From contig NZ_JAJGSX010000009.1 in assembly GCF_021245725.1 (NCBI RefSeq), positions 186,001 to 250,000 of the forward strand: DNA of 64,000 nt. The letters are read 5' to 3'. This DNA comes from Pseudonocardia sp. TRM90224. GTDB taxonomy: Bacteria > Actinomycetota > Actinomycetes > Mycobacteriales > Pseudonocardiaceae. The first letter of the stretch is position 1. Each line of letters starts with the position of its first letter. Shown here piece after piece: positions 9,075-15,850 of the stretch. The notes under the pieces are model-generated. The model saw only the letters and a list, made by a program, of their open reading frames with translations, made no database searches and was not told the DNA's origin. The translations under genes and the position numbers were made by a program.

Positions 9075-9953
9075 TCAGGAGACGGTGGCCTTCTCGATGG
9101 TCACCGGCTCGATCGGCTCGCCGCCGCCCGGGCTCGGGTCGAACGCGCCGTTGTGGCCGCGGGTCGCGATGGCGTCGACGACGGAGAGGCCCTCGGGGCT
9201 GATCGATCCGAAGGCGGTGTACTTCGGCGGGAGCTGCCCGTCGCCGTAGACCATGAAGAACTGGCTGCCGCCGGAGTTGGGCTGGCCCGTGTTCGCCATC
9301 GCGAGGATCCCGCGGCCGTACGTCAGCTCCGGGAAGTACTCGTCGGGGACGGTGTAGCCGGGGCCGCCGGAGCCGGAGCCGGACGGGTCGCCGCACTGCA
9401 GCACCTGCAGGCCGGGGTCGGTGGTGAGCCGGTGGCAGGAGGTGCTGTCGAAGTAGCCCTGCTGCGCGAGGCTGACCATGCTGTTGACGGTGCACGGCGC
9501 CAACGCCTTGTCGAGCGTCAACGGGATGGCGCCGGAGTTGGTCTGCAGCGTGACCGTGGTGGTGCCGGTCGCGCTCACGCCCGTGCCGGTCGGCGGCTGC
9601 ACCGGCTTGGCCGCGGGCTGGCTCTCGGGCGCGTATTCGCAGCTCACCGATGCCGGCAGCGGCGTCGGACGCTTCGGCAGCGGCGCGATCGCCGAGGGGA
9701 TCGCGGCGGGCACGACCGGGGTGACGGGTGCGGCGCTGGTCGGTGGGGCCGCGGTCGGCGCGGCCGCGGGAGGCGTCGTTCCGCCGCCGGTCAGCGTGCT
9801 CAGCAGGACGACCGCGACGACGACCACCACGACCACGGACGCAGAGGTGATGATGGCGACCCGTTGCCGGCGCTTCGTCTGCTCGACACGTCGCTGCTGC
9901 TGGCGCTCAAGCTTGCGCTTGGCCGCCTCACGTCGCATTTGGTTGGTCGCCAC
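9075..9953 (-). CDS. Membrane-anchored cyclophilin-type peptidyl-prolyl isomerase
   Basis: GTG at 9953 (VATNQMRREAAKRKL) gives 292 residues; the longer open frame upstream overlaps the divergent promoter region and reads as non-coding. The N-terminus is a strongly basic coiled region, then one membrane helix (about residues 35-57, VAIITSASVVVVVVVAVVLL), a Thr/Pro/Ala linker, and a C-terminal cyclophilin domain with SCHRLTTDPGLQVLQCGDPSG, GILAMANTG and GSQFFMVYGD. It probably assists folding of exported proteins outside the membrane. This is the M. tuberculosis Rv2582 (ppiB) position beside an MBL hydrolase and hisS. Confidence 0.9.
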   Translation of the reverse strand: MATNQMRREAAKRKLERQQQRRVEQTKRRQRVAIITSASVVVVVVVAVVLLSTLTGGGTTPPAAAPTAAPPTSAAPVTPVVPAAIPSAIAPLPKRPTPLPASVSCEYAPESQPAAKPVQPPTGTGVSATGTTTVTLQTNSGAIPLTLDKALAPCTVNSMVSLAQQGYFDSTSCHRLTTDPGLQVLQCGDPSGSGSGGPGYTVPDEYFPELTYGRGILAMANTGQPNSGGSQFFMVYGDGQLPPKYTAFGSISPEGLSVVDAIATRGHNGAFDPSPGGGEPIEPVTIEKATVS

Positions 9954-10059
9954 TCGAGAACCCCGTTCCTCAGCTCGATCGGGCGCAGGATATCGATCGT
10001 TCCTGAGAGGTCGCGGAGGGGCCGGAAACCGGGTGCCGGGGCGAACTACGCTGTGTGGT

Positions 10060-10746
10060 GTGCTCGTTGCTGGATTTCCCGCCGGTTCGTTCCAGACCAA
10101 CTGCTACGCGGTGGCAGCTGGCGAGGGTGCGGCCTGTGTTGTCGTCGACCCCGGCCAGGATGCCGTCGAGCCGCTCGAGGAGCTGCTCGCCAAGCACCGC
10201 CTGACGCCCGTCGCGGTGCTGCTGACGCACGGCCACTTCGACCACACGTTCAGCGTCGCGCCGGTCTGCGACGGCCACGACATCCCGGCGTGGATCCATC
10301 CCGACGACCGCGCGATGCTCGCCGACCCGATGAAGGGGCTCTCGGCGGAGGCGAAGGCGTTCTTCGGCGGCCGCATCGAGCTGCGTGAGCCGCGCGAGGT
10401 CAGGGAGCTCGCCGACGGCTCGGCGCTGGAGCTCGCCGGGCTGACGTTGAGCGTCGACCACACGCCCGGCCACACCCAGGGCTCGGTGATCTTCACGACG
10501 CCCACGGAGGACGGGGTCGACGTGATCTTCGCGGGCGACACGCTCTTCGCCGGCTCGATCGGGCGCACCGACCTGCCCGGCGGCGACCACGCCCAGATGC
10601 TGGTGAGCCTTCGCGAGAAGCTGCTCACCCGCGCTGACACCGCACTCGTACTTCCTGGCCACGGCCAGACCACCACGATCGGACGCGAACGCATGACCAA
10701 CCCGTTCCTGCAGGACCTGCAGCCGGCGCCGGGGCGCGGGCTGTGA
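10060..10746 (+). CDS. MBL-fold metallo-hydrolase, glyoxalase II-like
   Basis: GTG at 10060 ([18 protein letters not shown]) gives 228 residues and matches the conserved start of the Rv2581c family, so the much longer upstream frame was not used. The metal ligands are visible: THGHFDH near residue 56, a [11 protein letters not shown]is, the GDTLF Asp, and a late LPGHG His. The family hydrolyses glutathione- or other thioesters, but the actinobacterial substrate is unknown. Divergent from the cyclophilin gene and overlapping hisS by four bases, so the two should be co-translated. Confidence 0.9.
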   Translation: MLVAGFPAGSFQTNCYAVAAGEGAACVVVDPGQDAVEPLEELLAKHRLTPVAVLLTHGHFDHTFSVAPVCDGHDIPAWIHPDDRAMLADPMKGLSAEAKAFFGGRIELREPREVRELADGSALELAGLTLSVDHTPGHTQGSVIFTTPTEDGVDVIFAGDTLFAGSIGRTDLPGGDHAQMLVSLREKLLTRADTALVLPGHGQTTTIGRERMTNPFLQDLQPAPGRGL

Positions 10747-12005
10747 GCACGATCTCGGCGCCGAAGGGCGTCCCGGACTACTTCCCGCCGGTCTCGGCCG
10801 GCTTCGAGTGCGTGCGCGACACGCTGCACACCGCTGCCGCGCGCGCCGGCTACGGCCTGATCGAGCTGCCGATCTTCGAGGAGACGTCGCTCTTCGCGCG
10901 CGGTGTGGGTGAGTCGACCGACGTCGTGAGCAAGGAGATGTACACGTTCGCCACCCGCGGCGAGGTCTCCGTCACGCTGCGCCCGGAAGGCACGGCCGGG
11001 GTCGTCCGCGCGGTGATCGAGCACGGCCTCGACCGCGCTTCGCTCCCGGTGAAGCTGCGCTACGGCGGCCCGTTCTTCCGCTACGAGCAGCCGCAGGCAG
11101 GCCGCTACCGGCAGCTGCAGCAGGTCGGCATCGAGGCGATCGGGGTGGACGACCCGGCGCTCGACGCCGAGGTCATCGCGGTCGCCGACGAGGGCTTCCG
11201 GGCACTGGGGCTGCGTGGCTACCGGCTCGACATCACCTCGCTCGGCGACGCGGCGGACCGGCCCGCCTATCGGGCGCTGCTGCAGGAGTTCCTCTCCAGG
11301 CTGCCGCTGGACGAGGCGACCGCCGAGCGGGCGCGGCTCAACCCGCTGCGCGTGCTCGACGACAAGCGTGAGGCCGTCCGCGAGATGGTGGCCGACGCCC
11401 CGCTGCTGCTCGACAACCTCTCCACGGACGCACGGGAGCACTACGAGGCCGTCAAGGCGCACCTCGACGCGCTCGGCGTCGCGTACGTGGAGAACCCGCG
11501 GCTCGTGCGCGGGCTCGACTACTACACGAAGACGACGTTCGAGTTCGTGCACCCCGGTCTCGGCGCCCAGTCGGGCATCGGCGGCGGCGGCCGGTACGAC
11601 GGGCTGATGGAGACCCTGGGCGGGCAGCCGCTCGGCGGGGTCGGCTACGGGATCGGCGTCGACCGGACGCTGCTCGCGTGCCAGGCCGAGGGGCTCACGC
11701 CCTGGTCGGAGGCCCGGTGCGAGGTCTACGGCGTGCCGATGGGTGAGGCGGCGAAGGCGCGGCTCGTCGCGGTCGCGGGGCAGCTGCGCGCGGCCGGGGT
11801 CCGGGTCGACATCGCCTACGGCACGCGGGGGCTCAAGGGTGCGATGCGGGCGGCCGGCAACTCCGGTGCGCGGCTCGCGCTCGTGCTCGGCGAGCGCGAC
11901 CTGGAGGCCGGCAAGATCGGTGTGAAGGACCTGGGGTCGGGCGAGCAGCGGCCCGTCGACCTCGGTGACGTCGTCACCGAGGTGCTCGGCCTGCTGCGGG
12001 GCTGA
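10743..12005 (+). CDS. hisS: Histidyl-tRNA synthetase
   Basis: The product is 420 residues from a GTG overlapping the previous stop. Class II motifs are clear: motif 1 region near the start ([11 protein letters not shown]), motif 2 [19 protein letters not shown], the histidine-A signature [13 protein letters not shown], the GGGGRYDGL loop and a [10 protein letters not shown] motif 3 region. A C-terminal anticodon-binding domain follows. Charges tRNA-His in the cytoplasm. Gene position next to the Rv2581c-like hydrolase is the mycobacterial arrangement. Confidence 0.96.
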   Translation: MSTISAPKGVPDYFPPVSAGFECVRDTLHTAAARAGYGLIELPIFEETSLFARGVGESTDVVSKEMYTFATRGEVSVTLRPEGTAGVVRAVIEHGLDRASLPVKLRYGGPFFRYEQPQAGRYRQLQQVGIEAIGVDDPALDAEVIAVADEGFRALGLRGYRLDITSLGDAADRPAYRALLQEFLSRLPLDEATAERARLNPLRVLDDKREAVREMVADAPLLLDNLSTDAREHYEAVKAHLDALGVAYVENPRLVRGLDYYTKTTFEFVHPGLGAQSGIGGGGRYDGLMETLGGQPLGGVGYGIGVDRTLLACQAEGLTPWSEARCEVYGVPMGEAAKARLVAVAGQLRAAGVRVDIAYGTRGLKGAMRAAGNSGARLALVLGERDLEAGKIGVKDLGSGEQRPVDLGDVVTEVLGLLRG

Positions 12006-12013
12006 CGCACCGC

Positions 12014-12553
12014 ATGTCCGATGCGGACGCCGCCCGCTGGGACGCGCGGCACGCCGTCGCCACGGTGGCGGTGCCGATGCCGCCCGACGCGCTGCGCGGC
12101 CGGGAGGAGCTGCTCCCGGCCGGTGGCGCGGCGCTCGACGTCGCCTGCGGGCGTGGAGTCGTTGCGGCGTGGCTCGCGGAGCGCGGGTTCGCCGTCGACG
12201 CGGTCGACGTGTCGCCGGTGGCCATCGCGGCAGGTGAGCGGCTCGCGCCCGGAGTGCGGTGGTGGTGCCACGACCTCGACCGCGGGCTGCCCGACGGCTG
12301 CGTCGGCCCGTACGACGTCGTGGTGTGCCAGCGGTTCCGCGACCTCACGCTCTACCCGGTGCTGCGCCGCGTGCTCGCGCCCGGTGGGCTGCTCGTGGTG
12401 ACCGTCCTGTCGGAGGTCGACGACGAGCCCGGACCGTTCCGCGCGCCCGCCGGCGAGCTGCTGGCGGAGTTCGGCGATCTCGACGTCGTGGCGCACCGCG
12501 AAGGCGACGGCGAAGCGAGCCTCGTGGCTCGGGAAGGCGCCGCCTCGCGGTGA
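12014..12553 (+). CDS. Small class I SAM-dependent methyltransferase
   Basis: The product is 179 residues, starting 8 bases after hisS. The Rossmann SAM-binding signature is ALDVACGRGVVAAWLAERG (motif I, about residues 40-58), followed by VDAVDVSPVAI (motif II), and YDVVVCQRFRD then VLAPGGLLVV (post-motif region). The substrate is not readable. Tight spacing suggests co-transcription with hisS. A palindromic element follows 38 bases after the stop, between this gene and the convergent YibE/F gene. Confidence 0.8.
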   Translation: MSDADAARWDARHAVATVAVPMPPDALRGREELLPAGGAALDVACGRGVVAAWLAERGFAVDAVDVSPVAIAAGERLAPGVRWWCHDLDRGLPDGCVGPYDVVVCQRFRDLTLYPVLRRVLAPGGLLVVTVLSEVDDEPGPFRAPAGELLAEFGDLDVVAHREGDGEASLVAREGAASR

Positions 12554-12590
12554 CCTCCGTGCGACGCGCACTCCCAGACGCCGCGGGGGA

Positions 12591-12662
12591 GGGCAGGAAA
12601 GCCACTTTCCTGCCCTGTGAGGGCCGGAAAGTGGCTTTCCTGCCCTCGCGTGCGGAACGCAC
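12591..12662. repeat. GGGCAGGAAAG/CTTTCCTGCCC palindrome, solo copy between convergent genes
   Basis: The unit at 12591-12645 has 20-base perfectly complementary arms. Each arm is also a palindrome on its own (GGGCAGGAAAG CCA CTTTCC), so one long hairpin or two short ones can form. A separate small hairpin GTGCGGAACGCAC follows at 12650-12662. Position between two convergent genes fits a bidirectional terminator. Confidence 0.75.
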
Positions 12663-12729
12663 GTATCCAGACCCCCTGGCAACGTGTGCGTTGCGCACGC
12701 ATGCGGGTTGCGGAGCGACGGTGCGCGGG

Positions 12730-15159
12730 TCAGCGCGTCTTCAGCGACTCCATGAGGCCACGCAGCTTCGACCCCAGGCCGGCCGACCCGTCCACCTCCG
12801 CCGCCAGCGCCTCCGGCGATTCCTTGCTCGCCACGACGGCCGCCAACGCCGTAGTGATCGGCACAGATGCGACCAGCCCGATGCTGCCGACGAGCGTGCG
12901 GACGATCTCGGTGGCGACGTCCTGCGTCGCGATCACCTCGCCCAGGGTCCGTCCGGAGATCGTGAAGAGCAGCATCAGCGGGAGCGCGGCACCGGCGTAG
13001 GCGAGCACGAGGGTGTTCACGGCCGACGCGACGTGGTCGCGCCCGATCCGCATGGCCGCGGCGAACAGCCCCACCGCGCCCAGCTCGGGGTTCGCCCTGC
13101 GCAGCTCCCACACCGCGCTGGTCTGCGTGACCGTCACGTCGTCGAGCACCCCGAGCGCGCCGATCAGGATGCCGGCCAGCAGCAGCCCGCGTGCGTCGAC
13201 GCCGCTGTCGAGGGTCGCGATGAGGTTGCGGGTCTGGTCGTCCAGCCCGGTGAGCGCCGCCCCGGCCGAGAACAACGCGCTGAGAATGCCGATGAGCAGC
13301 AGCGACGCCAACGTGCCCAGCACGGCCGTCGACGTGCGCGCGGACGGGCCGTGCGTCATGTAGAGCACCGCGAACATGATCACGCAGGAGCCGACGATCG
13401 CGACGGCGAGCGGGTTGTGGCCGGCCAGGATCGAGGGCAGCACGAACCCCATCAGCACCGCGAAGCTCAGCACCAGCGCACCCAGCGCCGCGAGCCCCCT
13501 CCAACGCCCGAGCAGCAGCACCGACGCCGCGAAGAGCGCGGCCAGCCAGAACAGCGACCAGCCCCGCTGGAAGTCGGCCACCCGGTACGACGAGGGGTCG
13601 TTCGGGTCGGCTCCTGACCAGCCGAGCACGAGGTCGTCGCCGACGGCGAAGCTCGGCGTGCCCGGCTCCACGGGCACGACCTGGATCAGGTCGCGGCCGG
13701 GCAGCGGGCCGTCGGACATGCGCAGGACGAGCGCGACGCAGCCCGAGTCGCCCGCGCCGGGGCTGCACTCGGACGCCTTGCTGGCCAGCACTTCGGCCTT
13801 GATCGGCTGCTCGGACGCGATCCGGGCGGCCTGCTGGGGCGGGGACCACGGCCAGAGCACGAGCAGGCCGACGAGCGTCGCGACAGCGCAGGGGATGAGC
13901 AGCGCGGCGATGAGGATGCGGACCTTCCGGCCGGCCGGCGGGGCCGGGGAGTGCCCGTGGCCGTGGCCGTGCCCACCGTGGCTGCTGTGCCCGCTGTGTC
14001 CGGCTGCTCGCGTCGGCGCGGGCTCGTCGTCATCGTCGTCGTCCGCATCGGTCTCCGCTGCTGCAGCGGCCTCGGCAGCCTCGGCGGCGGCGCGGCGCGC
14101 GGCGCGTCCGGTCCGGCGTGGCGACGGTGCCGGCTCGGCGCTCTCCTCGGGGGCGTCGTCCTCGTCGTCGTACCCGTCGGGCTCGAACCCGTCCGGCTCC
14201 TCCAGGGCGCGCCGCGCGGCGGCCCGGCCGGTCGGGATGGCCTCGGTGGCCGGTGCCGGCTCCGGCCTGGCAGCGGCCCGCGGTACGTCATCGCGACGCC
14301 TGCGGCCCGGCAACGGGGGAGGCTCGACCTGCCGTTCACCGGTCCGCTCGCCCGACCTGCGCGGCGGCACCCTGCGCGTCGGCCGGGTCGCGGGCTCGTC
14401 GCGGACCGGCGGCGGCGCGGGCTCGTACGCGTCGTAGGGGTCGTCGTACGGGGCGTAGCCGTCGTCGAGCGGGTCGGGGTACGGCGGCTCGTACGGGTCG
14501 TCGTACGCGGGCAGCTCCGGCACCCGGCGCTCGTACGGCTCGGCGTAGGGGGCCTCGTAACGGCCTTCCGGGCGCCGGCCGTTGGGCCGCGGACCCTCCA
14601 CAGGTGGCCGGCGGACGGGACGTCGCTCGGGCGGCGGGCCCGCCGGTGGCCGCTGCGGGGGCGTGGACGGCTGCTGGGTGGGCAGCTGCTGGGTGGGCGG
14701 CTGCTGGGTGGGCGGCTGCTGCCCAAGGAGTGGGGGAGCGGGCGGGGGAGCGGCCGGGGGGACGGGCGGGGGCAGGGGGATCACCGGCGGGGGCGGCTCG
14801 TCCGGCGGCACCATCGGTGTGCGCCGCGGCGTCACGGCGTTGCGCGGCACCCCGGCCTGCGGATCACGCACCGGCGGCGCCACCGGCGTGCCGCTCGCCC
14901 GTCGGGGGGCCGCGGGCAGCGCTTCGGTCGGCGGTGCGTCCACGGCCGCGTCCGGTGGCGGCCTCCGGCGCCTGCGCGGCAGCTCGTCCGGCTCGTCGGG
15001 CCGCTGCTCCCGCGCTGCGGCCCGCTGGTGGTCACGTTGTGGATCGGGGCCGCGGCGCTGGGATCGGTGCTGGTCGGAGGCCGGGTCGCGATACGGGTCG
15101 GGGCGCGGGGCAGCGGGAGGTGTCGGGTCGGGCCTGCCGCCCGGCTCACGCTCTCGCAT
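12730..15159 (-). CDS. YibE/F family multipass membrane protein with long disordered N-terminus
   Basis: The product is 809 residues. The first ~390 residues are low-complexity and rich in Pro, Arg, Glu and Asp, including a QQPPTQQ/LPTQQ repeat, acidic runs (DDDDDDE) and a His/Gly stretch (HSGHSSHGGHGHGHGH) that might bind metal. A first membrane helix at ~405 is followed by a soluble loop and then about seven membrane helices of the YibE/F domain (segments such as LDSGVDARGLLLAGILIGALG and DVTVTQTSAVWELRRANP). The function of YibE/F is not established. It is convergent with the methyltransferase gene. Whether the full N-terminal extension is translated is uncertain; internal starts exist. 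Confidence 0.82.
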   Translation of the reverse strand: MREREPGGRPDPTPPAAPRPDPYRDPASDQHRSQRRGPDPQRDHQRAAAREQRPDEPDELPRRRRRPPPDAAVDAPPTEALPAAPRRASGTPVAPPVRDPQAGVPRNAVTPRRTPMVPPDEPPPPVIPLPPPVPPAAPPPAPPLLGQQPPTQQPPTQQLPTQQPSTPPQRPPAGPPPERRPVRRPPVEGPRPNGRRPEGRYEAPYAEPYERRVPELPAYDDPYEPPYPDPLDDGYAPYDDPYDAYEPAPPPVRDEPATRPTRRVPPRRSGERTGERQVEPPPLPGRRRRDDVPRAAARPEPAPATEAIPTGRAAARRALEEPDGFEPDGYDDEDDAPEESAEPAPSPRRTGRAARRAAAEAAEAAAAAETDADDDDDDEPAPTRAAGHSGHSSHGGHGHGHGHSPAPPAGRKVRILIAALLIPCAVATLVGLLVLWPWSPPQQAARIASEQPIKAEVLASKASECSPGAGDSGCVALVLRMSDGPLPGRDLIQVVPVEPGTPSFAVGDDLVLGWSGADPNDPSSYRVADFQRGWSLFWLAALFAASVLLLGRWRGLAALGALVLSFAVLMGFVLPSILAGHNPLAVAIVGSCVIMFAVLYMTHGPSARTSTAVLGTLASLLLIGILSALFSAGAALTGLDDQTRNLIATLDSGVDARGLLLAGILIGALGVLDDVTVTQTSAVWELRRANPELGAVGLFAAAMRIGRDHVASAVNTLVLAYAGAALPLMLLFTISGRTLGEVIATQDVATEIVRTLVGSIGLVASVPITTALAAVVASKESPEALAAEVDGSAGLGSKLRGLMESLKTR

Positions 15160-15273
15160 GGGTCCATCCTGTCAACGCCGCCCACGGCGTCGCACGCGGC
15201 GGCCGTGTTCCAGGGGGTGGCGTCGGTGGACGGCCGGTGACGAGCGCCGGAATCCGCGATGTCCGCCGGCGGG

Positions 15274-15780
15274 TCATCCCGGCGCTCCGAGGCGCGCGAC
15301 GGCCCGTTCGGCGATCTCGGCGGGCGTCCCGGTCGCCTCGATCTCGCCGCCGGGCTCGTCGGCGCGCAGCGGTTCGAGCGCGGCGAGCTGGCTCTGCAGG
15401 AGCGACGCCGGCATGTAGTGCCCGGTGCGGTTCCCGATCCGGTCGGCGATGAGCGAGTCGGGCGCGACGAGGTGCACGAACCGGACGGACGGGTGGCCGT
15501 CGCGCAGCACCTCGCGGTAGGCGTGGCGCAGGGCGGAGCAGGTCACCACCGCGCTGCGACCGGCCGATTCCTGCTCACCGATCCAGGCCGCGATCGTGCG
15601 CAGCCACGGCCACCGGTCGGTGTCGTCGAGCGGGGTGCCGGCGGCCATCTTGCGGCGGTTGGCCTCGGGGTGCATGTCGTCTCCTTCCGCGAAGATCCAC
15701 CCGGTGGTCGCGACGATCTCGGCGGCCACCGCGCTCTTGCCGACACCCGACACACCCATCACCACAAGCGTCACCGTCAT
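15274..15780 (-). CDS. gntK: Gluconokinase
   Basis: ATG at 15780 (MTVTLVVMGVSGVGKSAVAA) gives 168 residues, the usual size for GntK. The P-loop is GVSGVGKS at residues 9-16. The family signatures WIFAEGDDMHPEANRRKMAAG, PLDDTDRWPWL, VVTCSALRHAYREVLR and GHYMPASLLQSQLAALE follow. It phosphorylates gluconate to 6-phosphogluconate for the pentose phosphate or Entner-Doudoroff route. A longer upstream frame overlaps the divergent radical SAM gene and is not used. The gene is divergent from that gene, with 70 bases between starts. Confidence 0.92.
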   Translation of the reverse strand: MTVTLVVMGVSGVGKSAVAAEIVATTGWIFAEGDDMHPEANRRKMAAGTPLDDTDRWPWLRTIAAWIGEQESAGRSAVVTCSALRHAYREVLRDGHPSVRFVHLVAPDSLIADRIGNRTGHYMPASLLQSQLAALEPLRADEPGGEIEATGTPAEIAERAVARLGAPG

Positions 15781-15826
15781 GCCCGACAGCCTGGCGCACC
15801 GCTCCGGTCGAGCGCTTGCCAACTCC

Positions 15827-15842
15827 TCGAACACGTGTTCGA
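15827..15842. promoter_or_regulatory. LexA (SOS) box
   Basis: TCGAACACGTGTTCGA is a perfect 16-base palindrome and matches the actinobacterial SOS box TCGAAC-N4-GTTCGA. It ends 8 bases before the ATG of the radical SAM gene and lies 47 bases upstream of the gntK start. From memory, the M. tuberculosis homologue Rv2578c is among reported LexA targets, which would make this a conserved site. The very short distance to the ATG suggests the site overlaps the promoter of a nearly leaderless transcript. Confidence 0.85.
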
Positions 15843-15850
15843 ATCCCTTC

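Noticed and set aside
9478-10059. Upstream extension of the MBL hydrolase frame
   Set aside because: It overlaps the cyclophilin gene on the other strand; the conserved family N-terminus starts at the GTG at 10060.
15820-15850. GTTCGAATCCC resembling a tRNA T-loop
   Set aside because: No acceptor stem, D-arm or anticodon arm around it; the sequence is better explained as part of the LexA-box palindrome.
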